Positions 1 to 8,459 of a DNA stretch of 15,670 nt are shown one piece after another. The DNA is taken from the NCBI GenBank assembly GCA_020627525.1, contig JAHDGP010000052.1:1-15670 (forward strand), in the 5' to 3' direction. The first letter of the stretch is position 1. The number at the start of each line of letters is the position of its first letter. Below the pieces are notes generated by a model, which saw only the letters and a program-made list of their open reading frames with translations, searched no databases and had not been told where the DNA came from. The translations under genes and the position numbers were made by a program. This DNA is from Bacteroidota bacterium (GTDB lineage Bacteria > Bacteroidota > Bacteroidia > Chitinophagales > UBA2359).

Positions 1-396
1 AAAAACCACGTTATTGTTAATCCAACCATAATGGGCAATGCTTTAGAAGCATTGATTGGAGCTATTTTTTTGGATGGTGGATATAAAAAGACACAACAAT
101 TTATAATTCATAAAATGATCGTGCCTTTTATTGATCTCGATGCTATTCAAGAAACCGAGTACAATTACAAGAGTAAAATATTGGAATGGTCGCAAAAATT
201 CAATCATAGAATTGAATTTGAGACGCTGGACCAACAAATATTAGACGGCAATAACAGGCTTTTTACCATTGGAATAAAAGTAGATGGCGAATTGATTTGT
301 AAAGCCAACGGAAAAAATAAAAAATCAGCTCAAAAAAATGCCTCTCGAAAAGCTTTCGAAAAATTAAACTTGAAAATTGAAGGATTGATGGCTTGA
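1..396 (+). CDS. rnc: Ribonuclease III, C-terminal part (5' end outside window)
   Basis: RNase III cleaves double-stranded RNA during rRNA and mRNA processing in the cytoplasm. The reading frame is open from base 1, so the gene starts upstream; the ATG at 31 is internal. The first residues hold the second half of the catalytic domain with the motif GNALEALIGAIFLDGG; the Glu encoded at 46-48 matches the metal-binding Glu117 of the E. coli enzyme. From about base 163 a double-stranded RNA-binding domain follows and ends in the typical basic KSAQKNASRKAFEKL helix. The position of E. coli Asp114 is Asn here; I recall this as common in Bacteroidota RNase III, so I do not read it as inactivation. 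In this phylum rnc often follows acpP and fabF, which would lie off the left edge. The gene converges on the TPR gene with a 23-base gap. Confidence 0.95.
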   Translation, partial: KNHVIVNPTIMGNALEALIGAIFLDGGYKKTQQFIIHKMIVPFIDLDAIQETEYNYKSKILEWSQKFNHRIEFETLDQQILDGNNRLFTIGIKVDGELICKANGKNKKSAQKNASRKAFEKLNLKIEGLMA

Positions 397-406
397 CTTA
401 CTAACC

Positions 407-437
407 TGAATCTAAAAACTTACAGATTCAAATTTTT
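407..437 (+). terminator. Possible weak terminator after rnc
   Basis: A 7-base inverted repeat, TGAATCT at 407-413 and AGATTCA at 424-430, has a 10-base loop and is followed by AATTTTT. It begins 10 bases after the rnc stop and overlaps the end of the convergent TPR gene. The stem is AT-rich and short, so termination is only plausible. Confidence 0.3.
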
Positions 438-1844
438 ATACTGATCTATTAAAGTCATTATACCGTTTTTTTGTACCACTTTTTCGTCCCAGTCAAATAG
501 TATAGAATGTGCTTCATAATCAGTTGTTAAAGCCAATGTCAACATTTCATTGCTATTTTGAATTTTACCCAATTTATATAAACTCAAAGACCCTATATAA
601 AGTAATTCAACTTCATTTTCAAAAATATCCAGTGCTTGATTGATTACATCGTAAGACTCATTGTAATACTCCAGTTCGTAGTAACACTTAGACAACTTTA
701 TCCACAAATCCATATTTTGTGGAGCGACTTCAATTGCTTTTAAAAAATATTCTACAGCAGTTTGAGGATTATCCGTTTTAAAACTTAATAGTGCAAATGC
801 AGAAAGGTACTCCGCATTTTCATCGTCCATTTTTATAGCTTGATTATAAAACGACAAAGCTTTTTTGATACTTCCACGTGCTTGATGTACTTTTCCCATT
901 AAATGAAAAGCATCATCGTAAGTTTCATCTATTTCAATGGCTTTTTTTAAGTAAAATATGGCTTTTTGAAAATTGTTTAGATGGTAGTGTGTGTATCCCA
1001 AACTGTAGTACAGCGATTCATCGGCGTAGGAAGACAAAGCAGCAGATTCCAGGTAAAATTCCAGTGCCTTTTTATAATTACCCAATTCAAAATTTGCTTC
1101 AGCACTTTCTCTAATGGAAGGTTCAAAATCATCTTTGATAGCTATCGCATAAGAAAATGCATCCAAAGCTTTTTCATACAATTCTAAGCCCATAAATGAA
1201 AGACCTAAATTGTGCCATGCAAGATGGTTGTAGGCATTTTCTTCTATCAGGTTTTTGAATAAATTGATTCCATCCTCATGGCGATTATGGAAATCAATAA
1301 ACAACATCGTCCTTTTTAATGCATCACTATCACTTTGTGTAGAAAAACATAATTTGGATAAATACGTCAATTCATCATCAAATTTTCCCCATATCTCATA
1401 CAAATCTGCTATTTCATAATAAAACTCAGGTCTTTCGTCTTTTTGTACTTTTTCGATCATTTCAAGAATCAATGCCTCTGCTTTTTCAAACTGTTCCTGT
1501 ATAACTAAAATTTGAATTTCGACAATAGAAGAGTCAACATCTCTCCCATTGATAGAGATCGCTTTCTCCAAAAGCTCTTCAGCTATTTTGTCTTGATTTA
1601 AGTCTATATGTACCTGTGCTTTTTTTAGAAAAAGAATGGAAGTGAATGGGTGCATTTCTAATGCTGCAATAGAGACATTTAATGCATGATCCAAACTGCC
1701 ATATTGTTGATAATATTCAATTATCAATGTGAATTGATCTACCTCAAAATAGCAAGAACCACCTTCCGAAAGGTAGTTTTCATATTTTTCAACTAATTTT
1801 TGAACTTCCTTGTAGTGATTCTGTTCGTTTCTTTCACTGTTCAA
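420..1844 (-). CDS. Tetratricopeptide-repeat (TPR) protein
   Basis: A 474-residue protein without signal peptide or membrane helix, so probably cytoplasmic. From about residue 60 to the end it is built of successive ~34-residue TPR units (for example around NHLAWHNLGLSFMGLELYEK and ESLYYSLGYTHYHLNNFQKA), roughly ten or more. TPR arrays form superhelical scaffolds for protein binding; the partner cannot be read from sequence. The only plausible start is TTG at 1842-1844: the frame is open upstream to a stop at 1899-1901 but contains no ATG, and the next internal Met is near residue 64, after what looks like a conserved N-terminal region. Similar Bacteroidota TPR proteins of about 450-470 residues are common. 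It is transcribed alone, convergent to rnc and divergent from the M1 peptidase gene. Confidence 0.85.
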   Translation of the reverse strand: MNSERNEQNHYKEVQKLVEKYENYLSEGGSCYFEVDQFTLIIEYYQQYGSLDHALNVSIAALEMHPFTSILFLKKAQVHIDLNQDKIAEELLEKAISINGRDVDSSIVEIQILVIQEQFEKAEALILEMIEKVQKDERPEFYYEIADLYEIWGKFDDELTYLSKLCFSTQSDSDALKRTMLFIDFHNRHEDGINLFKNLIEENAYNHLAWHNLGLSFMGLELYEKALDAFSYAIAIKDDFEPSIRESAEANFELGNYKKALEFYLESAALSSYADESLYYSLGYTHYHLNNFQKAIFYLKKAIEIDETYDDAFHLMGKVHQARGSIKKALSFYNQAIKMDDENAEYLSAFALLSFKTDNPQTAVEYFLKAIEVAPQNMDLWIKLSKCYYELEYYNESYDVINQALDIFENEVELLYIGSLSLYKLGKIQNSNEMLTLALTTDYEAHSILFDWDEKVVQKNGIMTLIDQYKNLNL

Positions 1845-2290
1845 ATTCTGATCTTTAGGTTTGGTAAAGAAATTTGGTTTTATTTTGCTTAGCTTACTTT
1901 AATACAATATACAATTTTTATCACACATCAACCAAATTATAAAGTATATTACGTCTTCTTGAAGATGATGTTTGTTAGTAAATACTTGTTCTCTTTTGTC
2001 ATTTTATAAAATCCTCAAAACTATATAAGTATAGCCACAAAATTTCTCAAATCAATTGATTGTATCTGTTTTACTGTTACACCTGCAAAATTGCTCTGCT
2101 TCTTCGTTATAAGCCGTTTTTAAGACTTTATATATGATTAAAACTTTTCAATAATTGATCCAAATTATTTATTTCACCTTACAAATCTCACATCTTCAAA
2201 TTTTTTTGAATTATTTTTACACCGTTATGCCCAGTAATGTAATAAATTGTTACTTACAGAAATATTTCATTATAAAGTTAAACCAAGCTA
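1845..2290. other. 446-base divergent intergenic spacer
   Basis: The spacer lies between the divergent TPR and M1-peptidase genes and is very AT-rich. On the minus strand there is one TAnnTTTG box (2016-2023). An A/T hairpin, TTCAAA 2195-2200 and TTTGAA 2205-2210, sits about 80 bases before the peptidase start. I found no clear plus-strand TAnnTTTG box, tRNA, or small coding frame that I would defend. Confidence 0.5.
2016..2050 (-). promoter_or_regulatory. Candidate Bacteroidota promoter for the TPR gene
   Basis: On the minus strand TAGTTTTG (2023-2016) matches the TAnnTTTG -7 box. A TTG (2050-2048) lies 24 bases upstream, just outside the usual 17-23 spacing. It would give a leader of about 160 bases. 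One such box is expected by chance in AT-rich DNA, so confidence is low. Confidence 0.25.
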
Positions 2291-5200
2291 ATGAGCACTT
2301 ATTTTACAAAGAACCTTCTGAATGAAAAAAACAATATTCATACTTCAACTTCAAGCCGTGAGAAGTTATTTGAGCTAGAAGGCGTAAATACACCAAGCAG
2401 TATGTTTAGATCTAATAGCAATCTTAAAAAATCAATTGCCAAGTTCGGAAGTTGTTTTTGGGAAACGACTAAAGTTATAACAACTATTTTGGTCTTATTG
2501 TTTTCAACTTCAGTGACAATCAATGCTCAAAATCAGGACTATTGGCAACAAAAATGTGATTATGAAATAGAAGTTACATTGGATGATCAACAAAATAAAT
2601 TAGACGCATTCATCAAAATTCAATACACCAATAATTCACCAGATGATCTAAAAGAAATGTATTTTCATGCTTGGCCCAATGCTTTTAAAACACAAAACTC
2701 AGCTTTCGCTAAGCAACAAGTTGAGAATGGTTTGACAGAGTTTTACCATGCTACTACTTCCCAAAAAGGAGAAATGTTTGGTTTGGACTTCACCGTAAAT
2801 GATAAAAAGGTTGCCTTTACGGAAACGGATCAACCAGATATCATAAAGTTGGAACTGCAAGAACTTCTAAAGTCAGGTGAAAGCATTAATATAACTACGC
2901 CATTCAAGGTAAAAATACCTGAAAGTTTTTCTCGTTTAGGACGAGTTGGTCAGTCTTACCAAATAACTCAATGGTACCCAAAACCAGCAGTTTATGATCA
3001 AAATGGATGGCATCCAATGCCCTACGTAAGTCAGGGAGAATTTTACTCTGAATTTGGTTCTTTTGATGTAAAAATAACTTTGCCTGAGAACTATGTTGTC
3101 GGATCTACAGGAGACTTACAAACAGAATCGGAGATCAATTTTTTAAATGATTTGGCAGCAAAAACGGCAAAGATTCAAAACTTTGAGCTGTCTGAAGAAT
3201 TTCCTGCATCTTCCCCAAAATTTAAAACATTACATTATAAACAAAACAATGTTCATGACTTTGCTTGGTTTGCAGATAAGCGATTCCATGTTTTAAAAGA
3301 AGATTTTAAGATAACAAATGGTGAGACAGTTACAGCTTGGGCGATGTTTACAAATACAGAAGCTGAACTCTGGAAAGAAGCAACCAAATATATTAAAGAA
3401 GGGATAAAGTTCTATTCTGAAAAAGTAGCTCCATATCCTTTCAAACAAGCAACTGCTGTACAGTCTGCCTTGAGTGCTGGTGCTGGTATGGAGTATCCCA
3501 ATGTTACAATTATCGGTTTGTCTGAAACACCACTTTACCTAGAAACAGTAATCGTTCACGAAGTTGGACACAACTGGTTTTATGGACAATTGGCTAGCAA
3601 TGAAAGAGACTATCCGTGGATGGATGAGGGAATAAATTCTTATTATGAACAAAGGTATTTTAGAGAAATCCATCCTGGTGTAACTGAAGATTTATTTGGT
3701 TTACCACCAGAAATAGCAGAAATGTTAGGTTGGGGAGGTAAAACAACCAGAGATAATTATGAAATTTTATATCAATCAAAGGCGAGATTTAGAGATGATC
3801 AACCAATCCAATTGCACTCAATGGATTATACGGATTCAAACTATGGTAATATTGTCTATTTAAAATCAGTTTTGGCGTTCAATTATTTGGAAGCTTATTT
3901 GGGAATGGATGAACTAGATAGAATCATTCGAAAATATTATAAAGAATTTGAATTTAAACATCCTTATCCGGAAGATATAAGAGCAATTTTTGAAGCTGAA
4001 TCTAAGAAACCTATTGATTGGTTTTTTGATGAGCTGATCGAAACAGATAAAAGAGTTAATTATTGGTTGTATAAAATTAAGAAGGAAGGAGAAAAAATTG
4101 GTAATGATTATTTTGATAAAATTACCGTTCGTAATCATCCCTACCACAATGTAGCAGGACCATTTCCAATTACGGCTATCAAAAACGAAAAGCCGATAAA
4201 AACGATTTGGTATGATGGTTTTCATGGACAAGAGGAAGTACTGTTTCCATCAATGGAATACGACTATTTGGTTATTGACAATAAAAGGCAATTGCCAGAA
4301 TTTGACAGACACAACAATTTTTTAAAGCCCAAAGGTTTGTTTAAAAAGGCAGGATTAGAAGTTGGCATTATTCCTAAGTTTGAAAACAACTACAAAAAAC
4401 AATTATTCATCAATCCAACAATGGGCTTTAACAAGTATGATGGATTTATGCTGGGAGCCGTCTTTTATAACGATATGCTGCCTCCTCGTAGACCTCTGTC
4501 ATATGCGCTTGCGCCCATGTTTGGTTTTAAGTCTCAGTCATTGGTAGGAATGGGTGAAATTCGATACAATTTGTTTCCTAAAAATGGACCATTTAAAAAC
4601 ATCGAAATTGGCGTTGGAGGAAGATCTTTTATGTACGACAATGTAATAGATACCTCTAGGTCTATTGGGGAGACCACAGATGAGCGAGAGGTCCGCTATT
4701 CAAGGATTGTTCCCGAACTTAAATTTCAGTTAAAAGAAAAAAGTAAAAGAAGCTCAGCTGAGAAATTTATCAGATTGCGTCATATCAGTTTATTCACAGA
4801 TGAACTAGATGATAAATTCTTAAAACCTCTTAATCATTTTGACAAGTATAGGTATGTGAATGAAGTTTCGTTAATTTATAATAATACAAATATTTTAAGA
4901 CCTCACGGTTTTAACTTATCTTTCCAACAGGCAACGGAGTATATGCTTGGAACTGCTGAGGCAAAATACGCATTTAAATATGCCAATGATAGTAAATTGA
5001 GTTTTAGAGTCTTTGGTGGATACTTTTTTGATAATGAATCTGCTGATTTGACCAAAGATCTTCCAAGAGCCTTTTTAAATTTATCAGGAACAGGGATTTA
5101 TGATATAAATTTTGAGAAAGTTTACTTTGGAAGAAGTGAAATTGATGGTTTTTGGGGACGACAAATTTACAATAATACAGGAGGTTTTAGAGTGGCTTCT

Positions 5201-5542
5201 TCTATTGGTAAAAACTTTGAATGGCTTTTTGCGGTAAACATTGAATCAGGCATACCGTTGATCAATAGTAATTTACCTATTAGATTATTTGCAGATATAG
5301 GATTGTCGCCAGAAGTATTCGATGGTTTTGTAGATGGCGAAAGTGTTTATACAACTAAAACTTTGTATGATTTTGGCGTATCAATCAGTTTATTAGAGGA
5401 TAATATTAGAATAAATGTACCGTTATTTTGGTCAAAAGACTTTGATACCAGTTTAGGTACTAAATTCTTTAAAAGAATTACATATAATGTCAATTTGAAT
5501 GGAATGAATCCATTTAAGTATACTAGAAAATTAAAAATTTAA
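2291..5542 (+). CDS. Exported M1-family metallopeptidase with C-terminal barrel-like region
   Basis: A zinc metallopeptidase of family M1 (gluzincin). The catalytic signature is clear: H423-E-V-G-H427 with the third zinc ligand E446, exactly 19 residues after H427; the exopeptidase loop GAGMEY at 397-402 (the 'GxMEN' position, here MEYP as in many Bacteroidota members); and a likely catalytic Tyr near Y523. A hydrophobic stretch at 62-76 ends in INAQ, giving a signal-peptide cleavage around 79/80. That leaves an unusually long n-region; ATG at 2402 (Met38) is an alternative start. Residues about 690-1083 are not part of an M1 fold: they show alternating amphipathic strands rich in Gly and aromatics (for example FRVFGGYFFDNES, GRSEIDGFWGRQ) like an outer-membrane beta-barrel. 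This would anchor the peptidase at the outer membrane. The sigma-factor gene starts about 50 bases downstream on the same strand, so co-transcription is possible. Confidence 0.88.
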   Translation: MSTYFTKNLLNEKNNIHTSTSSREKLFELEGVNTPSSMFRSNSNLKKSIAKFGSCFWETTKVITTILVLLFSTSVTINAQNQDYWQQKCDYEIEVTLDDQQNKLDAFIKIQYTNNSPDDLKEMYFHAWPNAFKTQNSAFAKQQVENGLTEFYHATTSQKGEMFGLDFTVNDKKVAFTETDQPDIIKLELQELLKSGESINITTPFKVKIPESFSRLGRVGQSYQITQWYPKPAVYDQNGWHPMPYVSQGEFYSEFGSFDVKITLPENYVVGSTGDLQTESEINFLNDLAAKTAKIQNFELSEEFPASSPKFKTLHYKQNNVHDFAWFADKRFHVLKEDFKITNGETVTAWAMFTNTEAELWKEATKYIKEGIKFYSEKVAPYPFKQATAVQSALSAGAGMEYPNVTIIGLSETPLYLETVIVHEVGHNWFYGQLASNERDYPWMDEGINSYYEQRYFREIHPGVTEDLFGLPPEIAEMLGWGGKTTRDNYEILYQSKARFRDDQPIQLHSMDYTDSNYGNIVYLKSVLAFNYLEAYLGMDELDRIIRKYYKEFEFKHPYPEDIRAIFEAESKKPIDWFFDELIETDKRVNYWLYKIKKEGEKIGNDYFDKITVRNHPYHNVAGPFPITAIKNEKPIKTIWYDGFHGQEEVLFPSMEYDYLVIDNKRQLPEFDRHNNFLKPKGLFKKAGLEVGIIPKFENNYKKQLFINPTMGFNKYDGFMLGAVFYNDMLPPRRPLSYALAPMFGFKSQSLVGMGEIRYNLFPKNGPFKNIEIGVGGRSFMYDNVIDTSRSIGETTDEREVRYSRIVPELKFQLKEKSKRSSAEKFIRLRHISLFTDELDDKFLKPLNHFDKYRYVNEVSLIYNNTNILRPHGFNLSFQQATEYMLGTAEAKYAFKYANDSKLSFRVFGGYFFDNESADLTKDLPRAFLNLSGTGIYDINFEKVYFGRSEIDGFWGRQIYNNTGGFRVASSIGKNFEWLFAVNIESGIPLINSNLPIRLFADIGLSPEVFDGFVDGESVYTTKTLYDFGVSISLLEDNIRINVPLFWSKDFDTSLGTKFFKRITYNVNLNGMNPFKYTRKLKI

Positions 5543-5549
5543 TAGCCAA

Positions 5550-5586
5550 CCCTTTTATAGGAAGCAGCGTTTGTGAAAGTAAAGGG
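5550..5586 (+). promoter_or_regulatory. Inverted repeat that could mask the sigma-factor ribosome binding site
   Basis: CCCTTT at 5550-5555 pairs with AAAGGG at 5581-5586 across a 25-base loop. The right arm is the only Shine-Dalgarno-like sequence (AAGGGA, 5582-5587) in front of the sigma factor, 8 bases from the GTG at 5596. Pairing would hide it. The stem is only 6 bp, and Bacteroidota rely little on such sites, so this is tentative. Confidence 0.25.
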
Positions 5587-5595
5587 ATCATATTG

Positions 5596-6153
5596 GTGAA
5601 TATAGTTTTGAAAATACCATTGGAAAGCGCAAATGAATTGCTCGATGGCTGTTGCCGTGGAGACCGTCTTTATCAAAAACAACTCTACGAGTTGTTTTAC
5701 GGAAAGATGATGTCAGTTTGTTTGCGTTATGCTAAAGACCACGAAGAGGCAAAAGATATGCTTAACGAGGGCTTTATGAAGGTATTTAAGAACATTCAAA
5801 AGTATAAAGCTACACACTCTCTCGAAAGCTGGATTCGCAGAATAATGATCAACAATGCAATTGATCATTACAGGAAATACAAAAAACATAGGAACCAAAT
5901 TGATATAACTGAAGTTTATGATTATTCCAATGATGAAACCATCAGCAGTGATTTGTCAGTGCAAGAAATTATGAAACTCATTCAAAAATTGTCCCCAGCC
6001 TATAAAACCGTTTTTAACTTGTATGTAGTTGATGGATACAATCATCGAGAAATTGCTGAGAAATTAGGTATCAGCGAAGGAACTTCTAAGTCTAATTTAT
6101 CCAAGGCTAGAGCTAAACTACAACAAATGATAAAATCAGCTCAAATTTTATAA
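5596..6153 (+). CDS. ECF-type RNA polymerase sigma factor
   Basis: About 185 residues, the usual size of an extracytoplasmic-function sigma-70 factor. Region 2 is seen in LYELFYGKMMSVCLRYA and SLESWIRRIMINNAIDHYRK (core binding and -10 recognition). Region 4 is LSPAYKTVFNLYVVDGYNHREIAEKLGISEGTSKSNLSKARAKL in order, with the -35-reading helix-turn-helix around HREIAEKLGISEGTSKS. No ATG is available at the N-terminus: TTG 5593 and GTG 5596 are adjacent, and I prefer GTG because AAGGGA lies 8 bases upstream. The stop (TAA 6151-6153) overlaps the ATG of the next gene by one base, so the two products are probably made in coupled fashion, as usual for a sigma factor and its inhibitor. Target promoters cannot be read from the window. 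Confidence 0.93.
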   Translation: MNIVLKIPLESANELLDGCCRGDRLYQKQLYELFYGKMMSVCLRYAKDHEEAKDMLNEGFMKVFKNIQKYKATHSLESWIRRIMINNAIDHYRKYKKHRNQIDITEVYDYSNDETISSDLSVQEIMKLIQKLSPAYKTVFNLYVVDGYNHREIAEKLGISEGTSKSNLSKARAKLQQMIKSAQIL

Positions 6154-7904
6154 TGAAGGAGCAATATAACATAGACGATATATTTAAAGCTGGTTTGAAA
6201 AATTTTGAACCAGAATTTAATGAATTGCATTGGGAGGAAATGGATGCGATGCTAGACGCAGAACACCCTGTTCCAGGTAATTTCTTTTCAAGATATAGTA
6301 AATATTTTTATTCATTCTCTGCTTTGTTTTTAGTATTAGCAGTTGGCTATATTATAGGTTCATATGCTTATAAAAACAGTCAGCTAAAGTCTAATAATTC
6401 CAATGTAAAGGCAGGAGTGAGTTCCTTTGGTAATATTGATAGTAAGAACAATAAGGCTATAAATAGCGATAAGAATATTCAAGTAAATCAAAGTATTGTA
6501 AAAAAAGCTGAGATTGAAAAAGAGGGAAATGCTGATGTTTCAAATGGACAGCCTGCTAATTTGAAGGATACACAGCTAGAGCAAAAAGCGGAAGTAGAAA
6601 ATACTTCTACTAATCCGAAAAATAATAATGATCGAAATAGCGATCTTCCTGCTGAAAATGCAGCTCCAAATAGCAAGCACAATACAAACAATAATTCAAG
6701 AACTGTCGATCAAATAAATAGTCCTGCTAACAATTCTGTTGAGGAGCAAGTTGAAGATTCGAAGAATGATCTTCAAACGGCTGAACAAGATTCTGACAAA
6801 AACAATCAAACAGCAGAGGAGCAATCCGATGTGGTAATTGATAATGCAGAAGTTGCCGCTTTAGATGTGAATGAAGGAATTCAAAATGATTCAGAAATCG
6901 AATTGACCGCAATTTATAATGAATTGGCAGAGAATGAAAATTCAGAAGTAAATGCAAGATTTAAAAATACAAATATTGTAAATGCTTTGGTAGCAAATGA
7001 TGTTGTTGCTGATAATATAAATTCCATTGAGTCTTTAGAAGGTAAATTTACAGATTTTGTGGAGGTTGAAGAAAATTTGATTGCCTTACAAACTAAAAAC
7101 TTTGAACAGGAATTAACGGATTTGCCAAAAGTTAAAAAGCCTCTTTTTAAAGGTTTGGGAATTGGGGTTTTGGGTTCTTGGGAAATGAATTATGTTGACA
7201 ATGTAAACAACAACAGAGTAGGAAATTCACAAGGGCTTTTAGTGCAATACGATTTTGGCAAAGTATTTAGTTTGGAGACTGCATTTATATTGACTAAAAA
7301 AGCTTTTCAGTCCAGAAATGTAAACAATGTACCCTATGTAGTAGGGAATATTGAAAACAGTCAGGTAAAATATTCTTTTATTGAAATTCCTTTGTTAGCG
7401 AGATTTAATTTTAGGAAAAATAAAAAGTTCCGTCCACATCTTGGTGGAGGGCATTCAGTATATATTCCAAAAAAAGAAAAATACTTTTTTGTTACAGATT
7501 TAGTAGTGGATGAAAATTATGCGAATGATTACAATCCGGCTCCTGAAACATCGAATTATGAATCTTTTGAAGATACACGAGATACAAGAAATTTAGAGTC
7601 TGAAGGCAGTAATATTTTCGACGAAGCACAGAGTAGAGGCGAGGCCTCTTCTATGGCTGAGCAAACAGAAGCAGTAGCAGTTTTGCCATTAGAGGAAAAG
7701 TCAGGACCATTTTTTGGAATAGTAAACTTTTCTGCTGGCTTTGATTTGGATATTGCCAGAAAACACACAATCAGATTAGAGGGACAATTTAAAAGCAGTA
7801 TTAATAAATTGGCTTATGATTTGAGAATTGCGGACTACCCAATAAGTAATGAAAAGCGTTACAAATCTTTAGGTGGTAGGGTTTCTTACATTTATAAGAT
7901 GTAG
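6153..7904 (+). CDS. Dual-membrane-spanning anti-sigma-like protein (cytoplasmic segment, TM helix, long linker, outer-membrane barrel)
   Basis: Three parts can be seen in 583 residues. Residues 1-50 are a short soluble segment with FEPEFNELHWEEMDAML, the kind of amphipathic/Trp-containing stretch at the N-terminus of Bacteroidota anti-sigma proteins. Residues 51-70 are one hydrophobic helix. Residues 71 to about 330 are low-complexity and rich in Asn, Ser, Glu, Asp, Gln and Lys, and probably disordered. Residues about 334-583 resemble the Bacteroidota 'outer membrane protein beta-barrel' family: alternating strands such as GLGIGVLGSWEMNYV, SFIEIPLLARFNF and RPHLGGGHSVYI, an acidic loop region, and a last strand ending YIYKM. 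The start overlaps the sigma-factor stop (TAATG). The architecture matches the Dma (dual membrane-spanning anti-sigma) proteins described in Bacteroides thetaiotaomicron, in which an outer-membrane event is passed straight to a sigma factor. Sigma binding is inferred here from position and architecture. Confidence 0.82.
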   Translation: MKEQYNIDDIFKAGLKNFEPEFNELHWEEMDAMLDAEHPVPGNFFSRYSKYFYSFSALFLVLAVGYIIGSYAYKNSQLKSNNSNVKAGVSSFGNIDSKNNKAINSDKNIQVNQSIVKKAEIEKEGNADVSNGQPANLKDTQLEQKAEVENTSTNPKNNNDRNSDLPAENAAPNSKHNTNNNSRTVDQINSPANNSVEEQVEDSKNDLQTAEQDSDKNNQTAEEQSDVVIDNAEVAALDVNEGIQNDSEIELTAIYNELAENENSEVNARFKNTNIVNALVANDVVADNINSIESLEGKFTDFVEVEENLIALQTKNFEQELTDLPKVKKPLFKGLGIGVLGSWEMNYVDNVNNNRVGNSQGLLVQYDFGKVFSLETAFILTKKAFQSRNVNNVPYVVGNIENSQVKYSFIEIPLLARFNFRKNKKFRPHLGGGHSVYIPKKEKYFFVTDLVVDENYANDYNPAPETSNYESFEDTRDTRNLESEGSNIFDEAQSRGEASSMAEQTEAVAVLPLEEKSGPFFGIVNFSAGFDLDIARKHTIRLEGQFKSSINKLAYDLRIADYPISNEKRYKSLGGRVSYIYKM

Positions 7905-7916
7905 CCAATTGTGTAC

Positions 7917-7924
7917 TACTTTTG
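7917..7924 (+). promoter_or_regulatory. Candidate -7 box for the acetyltransferase gene
   Basis: TACTTTTG matches the Bacteroidota TAnnTTTG -7 element and lies 19 bases before the ATG, leaving a leader of roughly 10-15 bases. No good TTG is found at the -33 distance (TTT at 7891-7893, spacing 23). It suggests that the acetyltransferase is transcribed separately from the sigma operon. Confidence 0.4.
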
Positions 7925-7943
7925 TATCGATCAATAATAACAA

Positions 7944-8453
7944 ATGTACCCGCCAATATTAAAGAAAAATAGAATTACACTTAAGCCGTATGACCAATCT
8001 GATGAAGATAGGTTTGTCGAGATTGCATTAGATCCAGCCTCAGTTCAATTTATGGGAGGAGCAACTGGAATAGAAGAGGATGTAAGAAAACTTTTTAATT
8101 CGGGGTTTGAAATATATAAGAGAACTGATGATCGTTGGTTTTGGTTATGGGGCATTTACAAAGATGACTTGTTGTGTGGACATCTTGAACTTAAGGAGAC
8201 TGAAAATACCAATGAAGGTGAATTGGAAGTAGTTTATATGGTTCATCCTGAAGAAAGGCGAAAAGGAATTATGACTGAGGTCTTATCTTTGTTAAAGGAA
8301 AATCAACACAGTTGGAAAAAAAGAGTAATTGCAACAGTAGATAAGGAAAATCAAGTTTCAATATCTTCGTTGAAAAAATGGGGGATTGACAAAACAGAAA
8401 TTCGACTGGATGATGAAACGGGTGAAGAATCTTTCAAATTTATTTTGGAATAA
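7944..8453 (+). CDS. GNAT-family N-acetyltransferase (RimJ/RimL-like)
   Basis: A 169-residue cytoplasmic protein with the layout of acetyltransferases that use acetyl-CoA. The N-terminus (ILKKNRITLKPYDQSDEDRF) is the usual first strand and helix. The central strand LEVVYMVHPEERRKGIMTEV holds the acetyl-CoA pyrophosphate loop (canonical Q/RxxGxG/A, here RRKGIM, so the second Gly is replaced), followed by the helix VLSLLKEN. IATVDKENQVSISSLKKWGI is the typical late segment with a conserved Asn and Ser-x-x-x-L-x-K. The acceptor substrate is unknown; relatives modify ribosomal protein N-termini, amino acids or drugs. It has its own promoter box and ends 6 bases from the convergent downstream gene. 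The ATG at 7944 gives a normal family length. Confidence 0.85.
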   Translation: MYPPILKKNRITLKPYDQSDEDRFVEIALDPASVQFMGGATGIEEDVRKLFNSGFEIYKRTDDRWFWLWGIYKDDLLCGHLELKETENTNEGELEVVYMVHPEERRKGIMTEVLSLLKENQHSWKKRVIATVDKENQVSISSLKKWGIDKTEIRLDDETGEESFKFILE

Positions 8454-8459
8454 TTAATA

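Noticed and set aside
37..48. Asn instead of Asp at a catalytic position of RNase III
   Set aside because: The metal-binding Glu is kept and, as I recall, Asn here is usual in Bacteroidota enzymes; not evidence of inactivation.
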